Notes: a model not told the origin generated them from the sequence alone. A stretch of 64,000 nucleotides of DNA from Lumbricus rubellus (GCA_945859605.1 OX243824.1:32313869-32377868), one strand, 5' to 3'. Shown: positions 36,801 to 43,430, counted from the stretch's first letter. A program made the numbers and translations.

Positions 36801-39800
36801 TTCAGACAGCCATGGAACGGTAAACACTGAGGAAATAGTTTCAATTCAAAGTGCAATGACTTCAGACATCCATGGAGAGGTAAACACTGAGGAAATAGTT
36901 TCAATTCAAAGTGCTTTATATGCAGATGTGCCCCAAATATCAACTCAATTTACTCTGGATGATTTTTTCTCCGTGATTGTACAATGGGAGGATGGTACTG
37001 CAAGCGCTGTGTTCCCTCATGAAATCGTCACCATGGACAGTTGTGTATTAGAGGTTGGATCCAAAGTTAGATATTTATGGAATGTTGATAGTTCATTTCA
37101 CAATGGTGTTGTTGTGCAGATTATCAATTCATTATATCAGTCAGAGGTCATTCCAAGTCCACTCAATGAGACAGCCACAGTTGAAGTCAACATTGTTGAA
37201 TCAGAGCAGACTTCATCACCGACAAAGACCGGTCTGTACAATTTAAATATGGACGAATCTGTTTACAGTAGTGTTAAAACTTGTAGTGTTTCAGCAAATA
37301 AAGAAAATGATGACGTAGAGCATGTGTTGGGCATTGTCCCAGGAAGCATTGGTACTTCAAATGACCAACGTTTATCTCTTCGTGCTTTGCTGAATAATGA
37401 CGCAACAGTTACATTACCGAAGGAAAGTGGCTCCCCAAGGCATGAGACAAAGAGGAATATAAAAGCAACACGAATAACACCAGCCAAGGCTAAAAAATTA
37501 TCAGGGAAAAAATTGCTTACAAGGAAAGGAAGTACAAAAACCTGTGAGAGCCAAACAACACGGCATTTTGTGGACATTCCCAGTTGTAGTGATGACAGTT
37601 TGCTATCACAGTCAGATGACAATGAAGCAAGTCTTCATTTGGATGCTTCCGTGGAGCATCCGCAAAGACCCGAGTTACTACGTGTACCTGACAAACCCAA
37701 TGCGAAGACAAAGAATGCCAGAAGGCAGATGTATAAATGGAAAGATGGAAGTATTGATATTAGTGTTCCCTTCAGCATGGGTGTTAAACCAAATATTGGT
37801 TCCATGGAAAAACCAATTGACTTCTTCAATTACTTTGTTACAGAAGATTTGTTGCATCAAATCTTAAAGGAAACTGTGCGTTACCATTTTCAATTACATC
37901 CAAATAAGTTACTGAGCATAAGTCTGGAAGATATCAAGTGTTTCATTGGGGCGTGCTTGCTTATGTCAATCATTAAACTGCCTCAAAGCAGGATGTACTG
38001 GTCACCCAACTTCATTGTTGGAGATATTGCTGATGCTTTCACTGTTCAGAAATTTGAAAATATCAAAAGATTCCTGCATTTCTCTGACAACACAGTCAAA
38101 AGCAATGATAAGCTTAGAAAAATTAGACCGGTGTCTGATTACCTGAGTAATCGATTCCGTACTGTTCCAAAAGAAGAGAACTTGAGCATAGATGAACAGA
38201 TTATTCCTTTTAAAGGACGGTCTACCTTGAAGCAGTATAATGCTGCTAAGCCACACAAATGGGGATACAAGGCATTTGTACTTTGCGGTGCAAGTGGCTA
38301 TGCATATGACATGGAATACTATGTTGGGAAGGATAGCAATTTGTTGTTGCCTGATGAACCTGATTGCGGGGCAAGTGGAAATGTTGTCATCAGACTTTCA
38401 AGAGGTATCCCTGAGAACTTCAATCATAAACTGTATTTTGACAACTATTTTACCAGCCCCGATCTGCAAGTTTATCTTGCCAGGAAGGGAATTTGGTGTC
38501 TAGGAACTGTCAGAGCAAATCGAATTCCTAATTGTAATCTCATTTCTGATGACAAGCTTAAGAAACAGGGTCGAGGATCTTTCTGCGAAAAAGTAACTCA
38601 GGTGGAAACTATCAATGTAGGAATTGTTAAATGGTTTGATAACAAATGTGTTACTTTCATGTCAACCTTTGCTGCTTCGCAACCCAGTCAACTGGTAAAG
38701 AGGTGGGATGGCAGGGACAAAATTTATAAATCAGTCACCTGTCCGAATGTTGTGAAAGTGTACAACAAACACATGGGTGGCGTAGATTTGATTGATTCCC
38801 TGATTGGACTGTACCGAAACAAACTGCGTTCAAAAAAGTGGTATCACAGACTCTGGTTTCACCTTATGGATCTTACTCTCGTCAATTCGTGGTTACTCTA
38901 CCGAAGGACATTTCATGACAGATCAGACACAACATCGTCTACTCAACTCCCTCTTTTGGAATTCAAAAACGAAGTAGCTCGGTCGCTGCTTTACACCGGT
39001 AAGCGGGAGAATGATATATTGTTCAGGAGACATTTTAGATTTATGGCATAACCATATAATTCTAGTTTTGCAGCTTCATAACATTTACTATGTTCCTTGT
39101 AATGTCTTGCAAGACATTTCTTTTCATTTGCTTTAGTGACTATTTATGGCAGGCCGAGCAAATGATCAATGGTGGACTAATTCCTTTTATGTGCATACAC
39201 TTGCTTCGAATAAAAAAACTGATGCATTTGATTGAAACCAACATAGGAATAATTTAAAAAGAAATTGAAGTTAATGCAAAATGTAATGGTTTTACTAATG
39301 CTGCTAAATTAAGATTAACTTGATATTTATTATAACAAGAAATATTGTCATCTTAGAACCAATGTTACACAGAAAGCATATAATTGATTTTTCAGCTTTT
39401 TAACACTATTATTACTGTAATAAGTTATTCTATTGTTGTTTAATTTAGCAGCCTCTGTCTCCAAGAAGTCAAAGCGTGGCCGTCCAAGCAATTGTGCTAC
39501 TGATGGTGAAGAACAACCTCCTGCAAAACGTCGGCGGAGATCAGCGCATCCACGTGACGAAAAGCGTCTTGACAATCTAGGACATCTCCCAAAATGGAAT
39601 TCATCCAGAAGTCGTTGTCAAAACGAAAACTGTTCAGGGATCTCACGAGTGTCATGCAGCAAGTGCAACGTTGCACTTTGTTGCAACAAAACGAAGAACT
39701 GTTTTGTGGAATATCATGTCACCAACTGACACACTTTATGAGAATTGCTTACACCAGTTTACATTTTAATTGATTTTTAAGTGCTGCAAATAACATAGTT

Positions 39801-40674
39801 TTCATTCCCTTTTGTTCTCTAAAAGTAGCATATGTGTATTTTTGTATTGAAAAATTCAGGCAGGTTTATGTGACTTTAATTTTCTTGGAAGTTTGTACAT
39901 CATAGTAGGCTATGAAGTCCTAACAAAATAATAGTTACATGTATGTTTTTAAGTTCAGTATTTTGCATGTTATTGAATTAACGTAAATAATGAAATCATT
40001 AACAATTCATAATATTCTTATTATAGTACAATGCTTGTAATAAGTTCATTATTTGAAATACTGTATGTGTCAGATAACTGCATGCCGTTGCCAAATGGCT
40101 TCAATAGACCACAATGCTGTTGTTTATTCTCTTTTGCATGCTGTTACCAAACGGCAATGCATTGCTTCTCTGATCATTGCATCTTGTTACCAATTGGCAA
40201 CCAGTGATATTTCTGGCTCTTGTATGCAGTTACCAATTGGTCAACGTCATTCTTTCTTCAAATGTACAAATTCTGTGAATAATTTCGAATTTCTAAAAGT
40301 GCCAATTGATCAAAAAATGCATTTCCCACAACATATATTTTTGTCAGCGCAAACAAAAAAATCATGCGATAAAGGGTTAATCAACATCGGAATCCTGACT
40401 GTTCGATAATAAACACTATTATAATTTCAATCTTTAGCATGCAGAATACTCCACGAACATAGCTGCAGCTTAGACCTATTTTACAATCAGATTATATAAG
40501 GGGTTGTAAATAGGCCTACACGACATTGCATTTACCGCCACCGTCAACCATGAAATCCATCAAAATTAATTCAGCGTAAGAGTGTCTAATCTCACCTCCG
40601 CTTGTGCCCCAGAAAATGCTGCAAACAGCTGAGGAAAGAAGAAACCATAACCGTCTTTTCATTACAGCATCCAT
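15993..40674 (-). CDS. Putative FTP-EGF-FN3 single-pass receptor with tyrosine-motif tail (whole gene)
   Basis: Ten exons on the minus strand join in frame to a 568-residue model. It has a signal peptide (1-26), an FTP fucolectin/discoidin-like domain (about 27-166), EGF modules (167-211, 212-256), FN3 domains (257-369, 370-475), a transmembrane helix (about 490-508) and a cytoplasmic tail (522-568). Nine of ten junctions have clear GT-AG sites and phases agree throughout; the donor of the second FN3 exon is weak. The ectodomain resembles Tie-like or MEGF-type surface receptors, but no kinase follows: the tail holds three Tyr motifs instead. A piggyBac element fills most of intron 1 and an LTR element abuts the 3' end. 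Ligand and name are unknown. Extra or alternative exons may be missed. Confidence 0.75.
16454..16866. mobile_element. hAT-like MITE, CAGGGGCGGATCCAG family
   Basis: The ends CAGGGGCGGATCCAGA and, inverted, GAGGGGCGGATACAGA are flanked by the 8-bp duplication AGTTATTG (16,446-16,453 and 16,867-16,874). The interior carries GACTAAAAAAAG motifs shared with the MITE at 29,001. This end sequence is familiar from non-autonomous hAT elements in other invertebrates. Related, truncated copies occur near 33,893-34,030. Confidence 0.8.
17072..17209 (-). CDS. Receptor exon 9: transmembrane segment
   Basis: The acceptor ACTTTCAG (phase 1) and donor AACG|GTAATT (phase 1) bound 46 codons. The translation has a hydrophobic helix (SVIIVILIAVVVLLSIL) followed by LKRKHTDKPRAN, a basic stop-transfer sequence. 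This is a textbook type I membrane anchor exon, between the second FN3 domain and the tail. Confidence 0.78.
17280..17720. repeat. Retroposon-derived tail fragment
   Basis: It starts with AAGCGCCTCTTACAAACTAG and CAGAGGCGCTCTCAGCGTTA. It contains a CCATGGCAGTCCTTGCCC segment that also appears, diverged, near 23,040 and 24,205. These look like 3' ends of the LINE families listed below. No intact frame. Confidence 0.4.
17721..18429. other. Non-coding DNA with hAT-like end motifs
   Basis: Two copies of GCAGTGTTTAATCTAG (17,931 and 18,229) and an inverted GATTAAACACTG near 19,877 suggest an older hAT-type element into which the element at 18,430 was inserted. I could not match a target duplication for it. 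No gene seen. Confidence 0.4.
18430..19639. mobile_element. hAT-like MITE with GAGTCC-rich ends
   Basis: The ends CAGTGATGTAG...GAGTCC and its inverse are bounded by the 8-bp duplication GAAGAATT (18,422-18,429; 19,640-19,647). Both subterminal regions consist of irregular GAGTCCGAGTCC repeats, in inverted orientation at the two ends (18,442-18,580; 19,470-19,630). The interior is AT-rich without a transposase. Confidence 0.75.
19648..20550. other. Non-coding DNA with pyrimidine-rich tract
   Basis: No gene supported. A CT-rich tract lies at about 20,330-20,410. Frames on both strands here are compositional. Confidence 0.5.
20560..20640 (+). repeat. SINE-A 3' fragment
   Basis: It contains GGAGCACCTCTGAGTAGGTT, TCCTTGAAGAAGCAATA and a tail with AACGAATGAATAAT. 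This is the variant 3' end also seen at 60,430 and 63,893. Confidence 0.6.
20641..21742. other. Receptor intron DNA
   Basis: AT-rich, with no supported feature apart from lying within receptor intron 8. Plus-strand frames near 21,474-21,848 are shadows of the FN3 exon on the other strand. Confidence 0.5.
21743..21971 (-). CDS. Receptor exon 8: C-terminal half of FN3 domain 2
   Basis: The acceptor CCAACATTTCAG enters in phase 0, directly after the Trp-Met end of the preceding exon, restoring an FN3 B-strand (TIEWMPL). It continues with ENILYYEIFYQKR and EYLVRVVVHN and ends around SVLTP, as FN3 domains do. The best in-frame donor, GCAC|GTTCGT (phase 1), is weak, and the frame meets a stop nine bases later, so the exact 3' edge is uncertain. 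Confidence 0.65.
22215..22830 (+). pseudogene. LINE reverse transcriptase C-terminal fragment
   Basis: A continuous 144-residue frame from about 22,362 carries KTLVWSVVLYGKETW, RRLEAFEMWIWRRM, WMEHKTNEKIL and RRRPRNWIGRIMR. This is the well-known C-terminal region of non-LTR retrotransposon RTs. Upstream (22,215-22,360) diverged, frameshifted sequence continues the homology. The tail ACCTGCCTGACGGCAGAGAA with AAGAAGAAG recurs at 52,757. It is 5'-truncated and inside receptor intron 7. Confidence 0.75.
22835..23064 (-). pseudogene. Second LINE RT C-terminal fragment
   Basis: On the minus strand, SRAFPFIVLGLWNQLTP and SIRSSF resemble the end region of LINE RTs (compare GDRAFSLVGSRCWNSLPP at 57,266). 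Frame breaks indicate decay. Confidence 0.5.
23498..23586 (-). CDS. Receptor exon 7: N-terminal half of FN3 domain 2
   Basis: The acceptor TTAATTTCAG (phase 1) and donor GATG|GTAAGT (phase 0) bound 89 bases. The translation (VPETPNITKAYSW ... VAVLTIEWM) is the start of an FN3 domain with the strand-B Trp at the exon edge. The exon is too short to show as a long open frame. Confidence 0.72.
24000..24310. repeat. Retroposon tail with GCGCT-hairpin motif
   Basis: AAAGCGCTTCTCGCAGCAAG and TTTCAGAAGCGCTCC form a small inverted motif. The rest includes CCATGGCGGTCCTGACTCGG, shared in diverged form with 17,452 and 23,038. Probably the 3' part of a LINE. Confidence 0.4.
24431..24769 (-). CDS. Receptor exon 6: FN3 domain 1
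   Basis: The acceptor TTGTTTCAG and donor ACTG|GTAGGT, both phase 1, bound 113 codons holding a whole FN3 domain. Visible hallmarks are an initial proline-rich strand (EIPRLMTPPTMY), ITIIWHSW (strand-B Trp), LLYRIEYRI (strand C), and GLQRHSFYLFRIVPI (the Tyr-corner strand). It follows the EGF modules and lies outside the cell in the model. Confidence 0.78.
24790..25247. other. Receptor intron DNA
   Basis: No feature recognised. Confidence 0.5.
25248..26071. mobile_element. MITE built of palindromic GCAATAACAnGTTATG motifs
   Basis: The terminal inverted repeats, about 36 bp, read GGCTTGGAGCAATAACAAGG and on to TATGTCGA. Inside, the same half-motif (TGCAATAACA..TTATGTCGACATAAC..TGTTATTGCA) recurs at roughly 25,395, 25,445, 25,520, 25,585, 25,655, 25,705, 25,780 and 25,830, often as full palindromes around GTCGAC or GTCAAC. 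No protein is encoded. Target duplication is unclear. Confidence 0.7.
26098..26782. mobile_element. TTAA-flanked MITE with GGTATATA minisatellite core
   Basis: The ends CCCTTAAACCGCC and, inverted, CCGTTAAACCGCC lie next to TTAA on both sides (26,094-26,097; 26,783-26,786), pointing to the piggyBac type. The right subterminal region has palindromes ACCGCATATCTGCGGT and ACCGCACACTTGCGGT. The core (26,215-26,690) is an irregular (GGTATATA)n array. Confidence 0.65.
26974..27108 (-). CDS. Receptor exon 5: EGF module 2
   Basis: A 135-base phase 1-1 exon (acceptor ATGTCAG, donor ACAG|GTAGGT). Its 45 residues contain eight cysteines in laminin/MEGF-type spacing (ACADDFFGPSC, HRMCHC, SLCDKQTGDC, GWVGPRC). 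It has the same length and phase as the EGF exon at 29,487. Confidence 0.82.
27150..28776 (+). mobile_element. Tc1/mariner-like relic
   Basis: Long terminal inverted repeats (CAGGGTGGGCCAATAGGAAT, then GCAACAACTTTGACGCC) sit next to TA on both sides (27,148-27,149; 28,777-28,778). Inside are pieces of a transposase: an N-terminal segment from 27,345 (TEEDRILIRILRVENE) and a C-terminal part with NNPDLNPVDYSIWG at about 28,252. The central catalytic part is deleted and frames are broken. A hAT MITE interrupts it at 27,477-28,088. Confidence 0.8.
27477..28088. mobile_element. hAT MITE nested in the mariner relic
   Basis: The ends CAGTGGTTCCCAAAC and, inverted, CAGTGGTTCCCAAAG continue into GCGGACC motifs. 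The flanking 8-bp duplication is CTCTACAT (27,469-27,476; 28,089-28,096). Removing the insert restores the mariner reading frame. The interior holds a short telomere-like minisatellite (CTAACCCTAACC) near 27,650-27,720. Confidence 0.85.
29001..29235. mobile_element. Short hAT-like MITE
   Basis: The ends CAGAGGCGTAGCGAC and, inverted, CAGGGCTGTAGCAAC lie between copies of CTTATAAT (28,993-29,000; 29,236-29,243). It contains GACTAAAAAAAGGTCGTCAG-type motifs shared with 16,454 and 1,735. Confidence 0.75.
29487..29621 (-). CDS. Receptor exon 4: EGF module 1
   Basis: A 135-base phase 1-1 exon (acceptor GTTTCTTAG, donor TCAG|GTAGAG). It encodes an eight-cysteine EGF/laminin-type module (CNDGFFGVDC, KQCRC, SLCDKTNGRC, APGWSGTDC). 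It precedes the second EGF exon in the gene. Confidence 0.82.
29690..30030. repeat. Copy of the TATCCGGG/GTGCCGG repeat
   Basis: It shares GTGCCGGTGTCACG, AAAGCTATCCGGG, GGTCTAGACT and GTGACTCTAATTGTTTTAA, in the same order, with 60,979-61,457. It is a diverged and right-truncated copy of that MITE-like repeat. Confidence 0.65.
30089..30590. repeat. (TATG)n microsatellite with (TG)n core
   Basis: About 500 bp of TATG units. An internal TGTGTG stretch lies at about 30,202-30,237 and a GTAGCC interruption near 30,457. Open frames across it in several phases are artefacts of the 4-bp period. Confidence 0.98.
30784..31140 (-). repeat. SINE-B copy (tRNA-derived) with (ATC)n tail
   Basis: On the minus strand a tRNA-like head (GGCCTAGTTAGCTGCTCC, box B GGTTCAAACCC) is followed by a conserved body (TTGCTTACCCATCATTGTCT, GGGAAACCACCTCACTCAT) and GGGCAGAGAACCATCATC. 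It ends in a long (ATC)n tail, seen here as GATGAT repeats at 30,787-30,866. A second copy lies at 40,868. Confidence 0.75.
31470..31676 (-). CDS. Receptor exon 3: second half of FTP lectin domain
   Basis: A 207-base phase 1-1 exon (acceptor TTGCTGTAG, donor ATTG|GTTAGT). The translation has IEVYFSRV, LGVLCYYG, VIISCFDG, ARTVTVRN and SVRLCDFQAIG. This is the C-terminal half of fucolectin/tachylectin-4/pentraxin-1 (FTP) type galactose-binding-like domains. It completes the fold begun at 33,398. Confidence 0.75.
31680..32022. other. Receptor intron DNA
   Basis: Nothing recognised. Confidence 0.5.
32031..32466. mobile_element. hAT-like MITE with CATGGGCGCCCGCA ends
   Basis: The ends CATGGGCGCCCGCA are perfectly inverted. 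The flanks are GCCAGGAA (32,023-32,030) and GCCAGGGA (32,467-32,474), an 8-bp target duplication with one mismatch. The interior is AT-rich with no gene. Confidence 0.7.
32475..33397. other. Receptor intron DNA, A-rich
   Basis: It contains runs of AAAAAACGATAAAAAACG between about 32,780 and 33,190, possibly a decayed simple repeat. No gene. Confidence 0.5.
33398..33610 (-). CDS. Receptor exon 2: first half of FTP lectin domain
   Basis: A 213-base phase 1-1 exon (acceptor TTCATTTTAG, donor CTTAG|GTCAGA by position 33,398). Residues NVALFRRTFQSS, SDLAVDDNDTTCS, ANWAVVLDE and ISHIKMNLG follow the start pattern of FTP/discoidin-like domains (NVAL..P..QSS, LAVDGN, WW.VDL). I do not see the classical fucose-binding His/Arg set with confidence, so sugar binding is unproven. 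Confidence 0.75.
33615..34192. other. Receptor intron 1 left of the piggyBac insertion
   Basis: It includes a truncated relative of the CAGGGGCGGA hAT MITE near 33,893-34,030 (GGCGGAACCATGGAGGGG, GCAGCGGGACAAGG). Otherwise nothing. Confidence 0.45.
34218..34734 (-). promoter_or_regulatory. Left subterminal motif cluster of piggyBac
   Basis: Copies related to TGCAnnnTGTTACCAATTGG, in minus orientation, lie at 34,218-34,229, 34,606-34,625, 34,658-34,679 and 34,713-34,734. Each has a CCAAwTGG palindromic core. They mirror the right-end cluster, as expected for transposase-binding sites; binding is inferred. Confidence 0.6.
35338..38998 (+). CDS. piggyBac transposase, exon 1
   Basis: Starts at ATG 35,338. 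Residues about 27-80 form a small beta-rich domain (VVRWEDGSENLVY ... KYFWKPEKKVYNGVVVQLF). Residues 87-526 are 22 copies of a 20-residue repeat. A second copy of the small domain follows (VIVQWEDGTASAVF ... RYLWNV...HNGVVVQII), then a basic linker. The piggyBac DDE domain covers about 820-1195, with all three catalytic Asp in place: SIDEQ (952), YFDNYF (1035) and GGVDLID (1150). The donor ACCG|GTAAGC (phase 1) at 38,998 splices to 39,449, giving 1313 residues. Without splicing the frame stops at 39,051 and lacks the Cys-rich tail. It cuts and pastes at TTAA. Confidence 0.92.
35596..36915 (+). repeat. 22 x 60-bp in-frame tandem repeat
   Basis: Twenty-two exact 60-bp units encode variants of MASDIHGEVNTEEIVSIQSA. 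Units fall into four main types by positions 2-5 (ASDI, SSDS, TSDS, TSDI) arranged in higher-order blocks: S-T-I-A occurs at units 10-13 and again at 14-17. Only the first unit is strongly diverged (EINNKQM). The opposite strand is also open, an artefact of the repeat. Confidence 0.97.
39449..39729 (+). CDS. piggyBac transposase, exon 2: Cys-rich C-terminal domain
   Basis: The acceptor TTTAATTTAG at 39,448 joins in phase 1. The exon encodes a basic stretch (KKSKRGRPS, AKRRRRSAH, nuclear-localisation-like) and then a zinc-binding pattern (CQNENC, VSCSKCNVALCC, NCFVEYH), ending with TGA. This is the C-terminal Cys-rich domain that binds the transposon ends in piggyBac transposases. An intron just before it is unusual. 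Confidence 0.82.
40082..40310 (+). promoter_or_regulatory. Right subterminal motif cluster of piggyBac
   Basis: Plus-orientation copies of the TGCAnnnTGTTACCAATTGGCAA motif lie at 40,082-40,103, 40,135-40,157, 40,178-40,200 and 40,222-40,244, with a weaker one at about 40,300. They are oriented opposite to the left cluster. Confidence 0.6.
40596..40674 (-). CDS. Receptor exon 1: signal peptide
   Basis: From ATG at 40,674 the minus strand reads MDAVMKRRLW followed by FLLSSAVCSIFWGTSG, a typical basic n-region, hydrophobic core and small-residue end. The donor GGAG|GTGAGA is strong and phase 1, matching the FTP exon at 33,610. The exon is 79 bases. The 5'UTR and promoter are not identified. 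Confidence 0.68.
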
Positions 40675-40867
40675 GACGTTGTTTCAGTCTAAGACAATAA
40701 ATAGGGATAACTGAGGAACAAAATTTTCGACTCTCGTACAATATTAAGTGACTTGTCCACAGTTAAAAATTAAGAGTGCTTCTCGAGACCTCTCCACTAG
40801 CAATAATTGTTTGCACAATTATAATTGTAGCAATAGAGGATGTAACGAGCATTACTCAATCGTAGGC

Positions 40868-41075
40868 CTACACGAGCTGACCTAGTTAGCTACACCGGGA
40901 AGCGAGAGCGGCATAATTCTGTTGGTTGCAACGGACTGCGGTTCAATCCCATAGGCAATTTGCTTACCCATCATTGTCTGTGTGGAAGGCAACGGGAAAA
41001 CCACCTCACTCATCTCATTCTCAGGGGTGTAAAGCAAACGAACCTGCTTTCGGGCAGAGAACCATCATCATCAGG
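40868..41075 (+). repeat. SINE-B copy, plus
   Basis: The tRNA-like head (GACCTAGTTAGCTACACC, box B GGTTCAATCCC) and body (TTGCTTACCCATCATTGTCT, CGGGCAGAGAACCATCATCA) match the copy at 30,784, with an internal deletion and a short (ATC)n tail. Confidence 0.75.
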
Positions 41076-41079
41076 CCTA

Positions 41080-41445
41080 CATGTATTCTATAATAGCACT
41101 CAGCTGAACTGCTGTTGCATCCGGATAACTGAGCTGAGTTTACATCTGGGTCATGCTATTATTTGCAGTCAACAGCCTGTAATTATGTACAATTAATCGC
41201 TGTAAACTTTGAGTTGTTGTTCATATACTTGATTCTGGTTCCAATTAAACCGCAATGACAATCTCACTGCTATTCCTCTGCTATCAACTTTTATCAAGCG
41301 TTGGTGTTGACATCTAATGAGGGTATATGTGCTGAATAATGCACAAAAAATTATGTCATCATGATTGTGTGCTTTCGGTGTTAAATAATGGAGTGTGTTG
41401 GTGTAGGGGCATGTTCGGTGCTCTTATAGAGTCGGAAGGTTGAGG
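41080..41445. other. Non-coding DNA
   Basis: No supported feature. Confidence 0.5.
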
Positions 41446-41449
41446 ATTA

Positions 41450-41642
41450 CACACATACATACATACATACATACATACATACATACATACATACATACAT
41501 ACATACATACTTACATACTTACATACATACATGCATACATACATGCATACATACATACATACATACATACCTACATACATACATACATACATACATACAT
41601 CCATACATACATACATACATGCATGCATACATACATACATAC

Positions 41643-41673
<31 letters not shown>

Positions 41674-43282
41674 CATACATACATACATACATACATACAT
41701 ACATACATACATACATGCATGTATATATATATACAGGGTGGCTAAAAAAAAATACCCCACCAGCAAAAATGCAATATCTCCGCAACCAATCGAGATTATT
41801 CTATGAAAATAACAGGATTTATAGAGGAGAGAATTTGCAACAATCCCTGAAAATCTCAATAATGAATCTGCATTACTTCAGAAGTTACAGCTGTGCAAAA
41901 ACAGTTTTCCATTTTTTCAAATTTTCGCAGAATCACTTTCCAATATCTGTGATTTCTTTAAGATTTTTTTGCAAGTTTCAAGACATAAAGTGATGATGAT
42001 GTCTTATGACCTCACTAAGAGCTGTAAATAAGCTGTTTATGAAGCAATCTGGTAGTATTTGGTGATAATTATTTTATATATTAAGGGCTCAATTTGTGAA
42101 TCCGTACTGAACGTCATGGACAAAGTTTCTGCAGATGATAAAGTGGGAACTCGGGCGTTGCGTGATCAGAGTCTCGGGTATTGCAAGATCATAGCAAAAT
42201 ACCCAGTGAAAAATGGAGCCTGAGCACATTGAAGGCTATCTGTAGACGTGATTATGTAGCAAAAGTCAGATGTTGAAAGAGAGACAGGAAGACAGTGGTC
42301 GTTTGGTCTGACGGAAAAAAGCGCAATGTTCACGAAATTCGCTTGGTAGTCGCAAAGGTAAAGTTTGCAAAGCGCATCATGGTTTCGGCGTCAAATCTGC
42401 TGGCGTGTGTTACGGCTGCAAGGAAAGACTGCACTTCATCCCATTCAGTTGGCTAAATGTCAAACTTACCGTTGAACTCTGTTACCCAGACTCATTGAAC
42501 ACTGAACGCATGTTCTAACATTTGGTTTCTTTTCCAGCAGGACGGCGCGCTTGCTTGCTCGCACGGCAGTGTTGATTATGATGATGCTATCTTATTGCCA
42601 TCAACTGCGGTAAATATATTGGCACAGGTGAATGACCATCAAACTCGCCAGACCTTAACCCTTTTGTTTATTACGACTGGGAAGCTATACTGGAACGATG
42701 CAAGACATTTCATCCCAAGTTGGAGAACATTGGCTAACTGAAGGAAGTCTTGCTGGTAATGTGGGATCAGTTGCCGGAGGAGTCTATCAACATGGCCATA
42801 CCGAGTTTCACAAAAGAATTCGAGCTCGTATTAAAGCAGGGAATGTACACTCCCATCATACTTTACGATAAACTGTAAAACGGATTTCTGAGGTGGCAGT
42901 GAAAGGTGATATTATTTGACATGGAAATCAACAAATGACGTTCATTTTCCCGCGGATATTCGAAAAAACGGATTTGAACGTTTAAACAGCTGTAACTTTT
43001 GCAAACATGAAAATTTTAAATTGAAACTTTCAGGGATTGTTGGAAATTCATTCCCCTACAAATTGGAAAATTTTCGTAGAAAAATGTCAATGGGTTGCGA
43101 AGATAATGCATTTTATCCGGTGGGGTATTTTTTTTTGAGCCACCCTGTATATACATGCATGCATACATGCATGCATACATACATACATACATACATACAT
43201 ACATACATACATACATACATACATACATACATACATGCATACATACATACATACATACATACATACTTACATACTTACATAC

Positions 43283-43313
<31 letters not shown>

Positions 43314-43430
43314 CATACATACATACATGTATACATACACACACATACATAAATACATACATACATACATACATACATATTACATACATATTACATACAT
43401 AATTACATATTACATACATAATTACATTCA
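41450..43430. repeat. (ACAT)n microsatellite split by a mariner element
   Basis: The (CATA)n arrays at 41,450-41,725 and 43,150-43,430 are in the same phase family and orientation on both sides of the transposon at 41,734-43,147. One array was therefore probably interrupted by the insertion. Confidence 0.85.
41734..43147 (+). mobile_element. Tc1/mariner-like relic in a microsatellite
   Basis: Inverted ends CAGGGTGGCTAAAAAAAAAT...CCCCACC (about 55 bp of similarity) abut TA. The decayed transposase reads MDKVSADDKVGTRALRDQS near 42,116 and PDLNPFVYYDWEAILERC near 42,650, with frame breaks between. The C-terminal motif is that of DD34D/E transposases. Not functional. Confidence 0.8.

Larger units (their letters stand above)
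34197..40376 (+). mobile_element. Complete piggyBac transposon
   Basis: The ends CCCTTTATCGCAT and ATGCGATAAAGGG are perfect 13-bp inverted repeats abutting TTAA (34,193-34,196; 40,377-40,380). The 6180-bp element carries an apparently intact transposase in two exons. At both ends it has clusters of a GTTACCAATTGG-type motif. It lies in intron 1 of the minus-strand receptor gene, in the opposite orientation. Confidence 0.95.

Noticed and set aside
35596..36915. CRISPR array
   Set aside because: The 60-bp units are contiguous coding repeats without unique spacers, in a eukaryotic transposon.
35822..36943. Long minus-strand frames repeating LHFELKLFPQCLPLHGC
   Set aside because: They are the antisense of the 60-bp in-frame repeat of the piggyBac transposase. 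A repeat whose period is a multiple of three keeps other frames open too.
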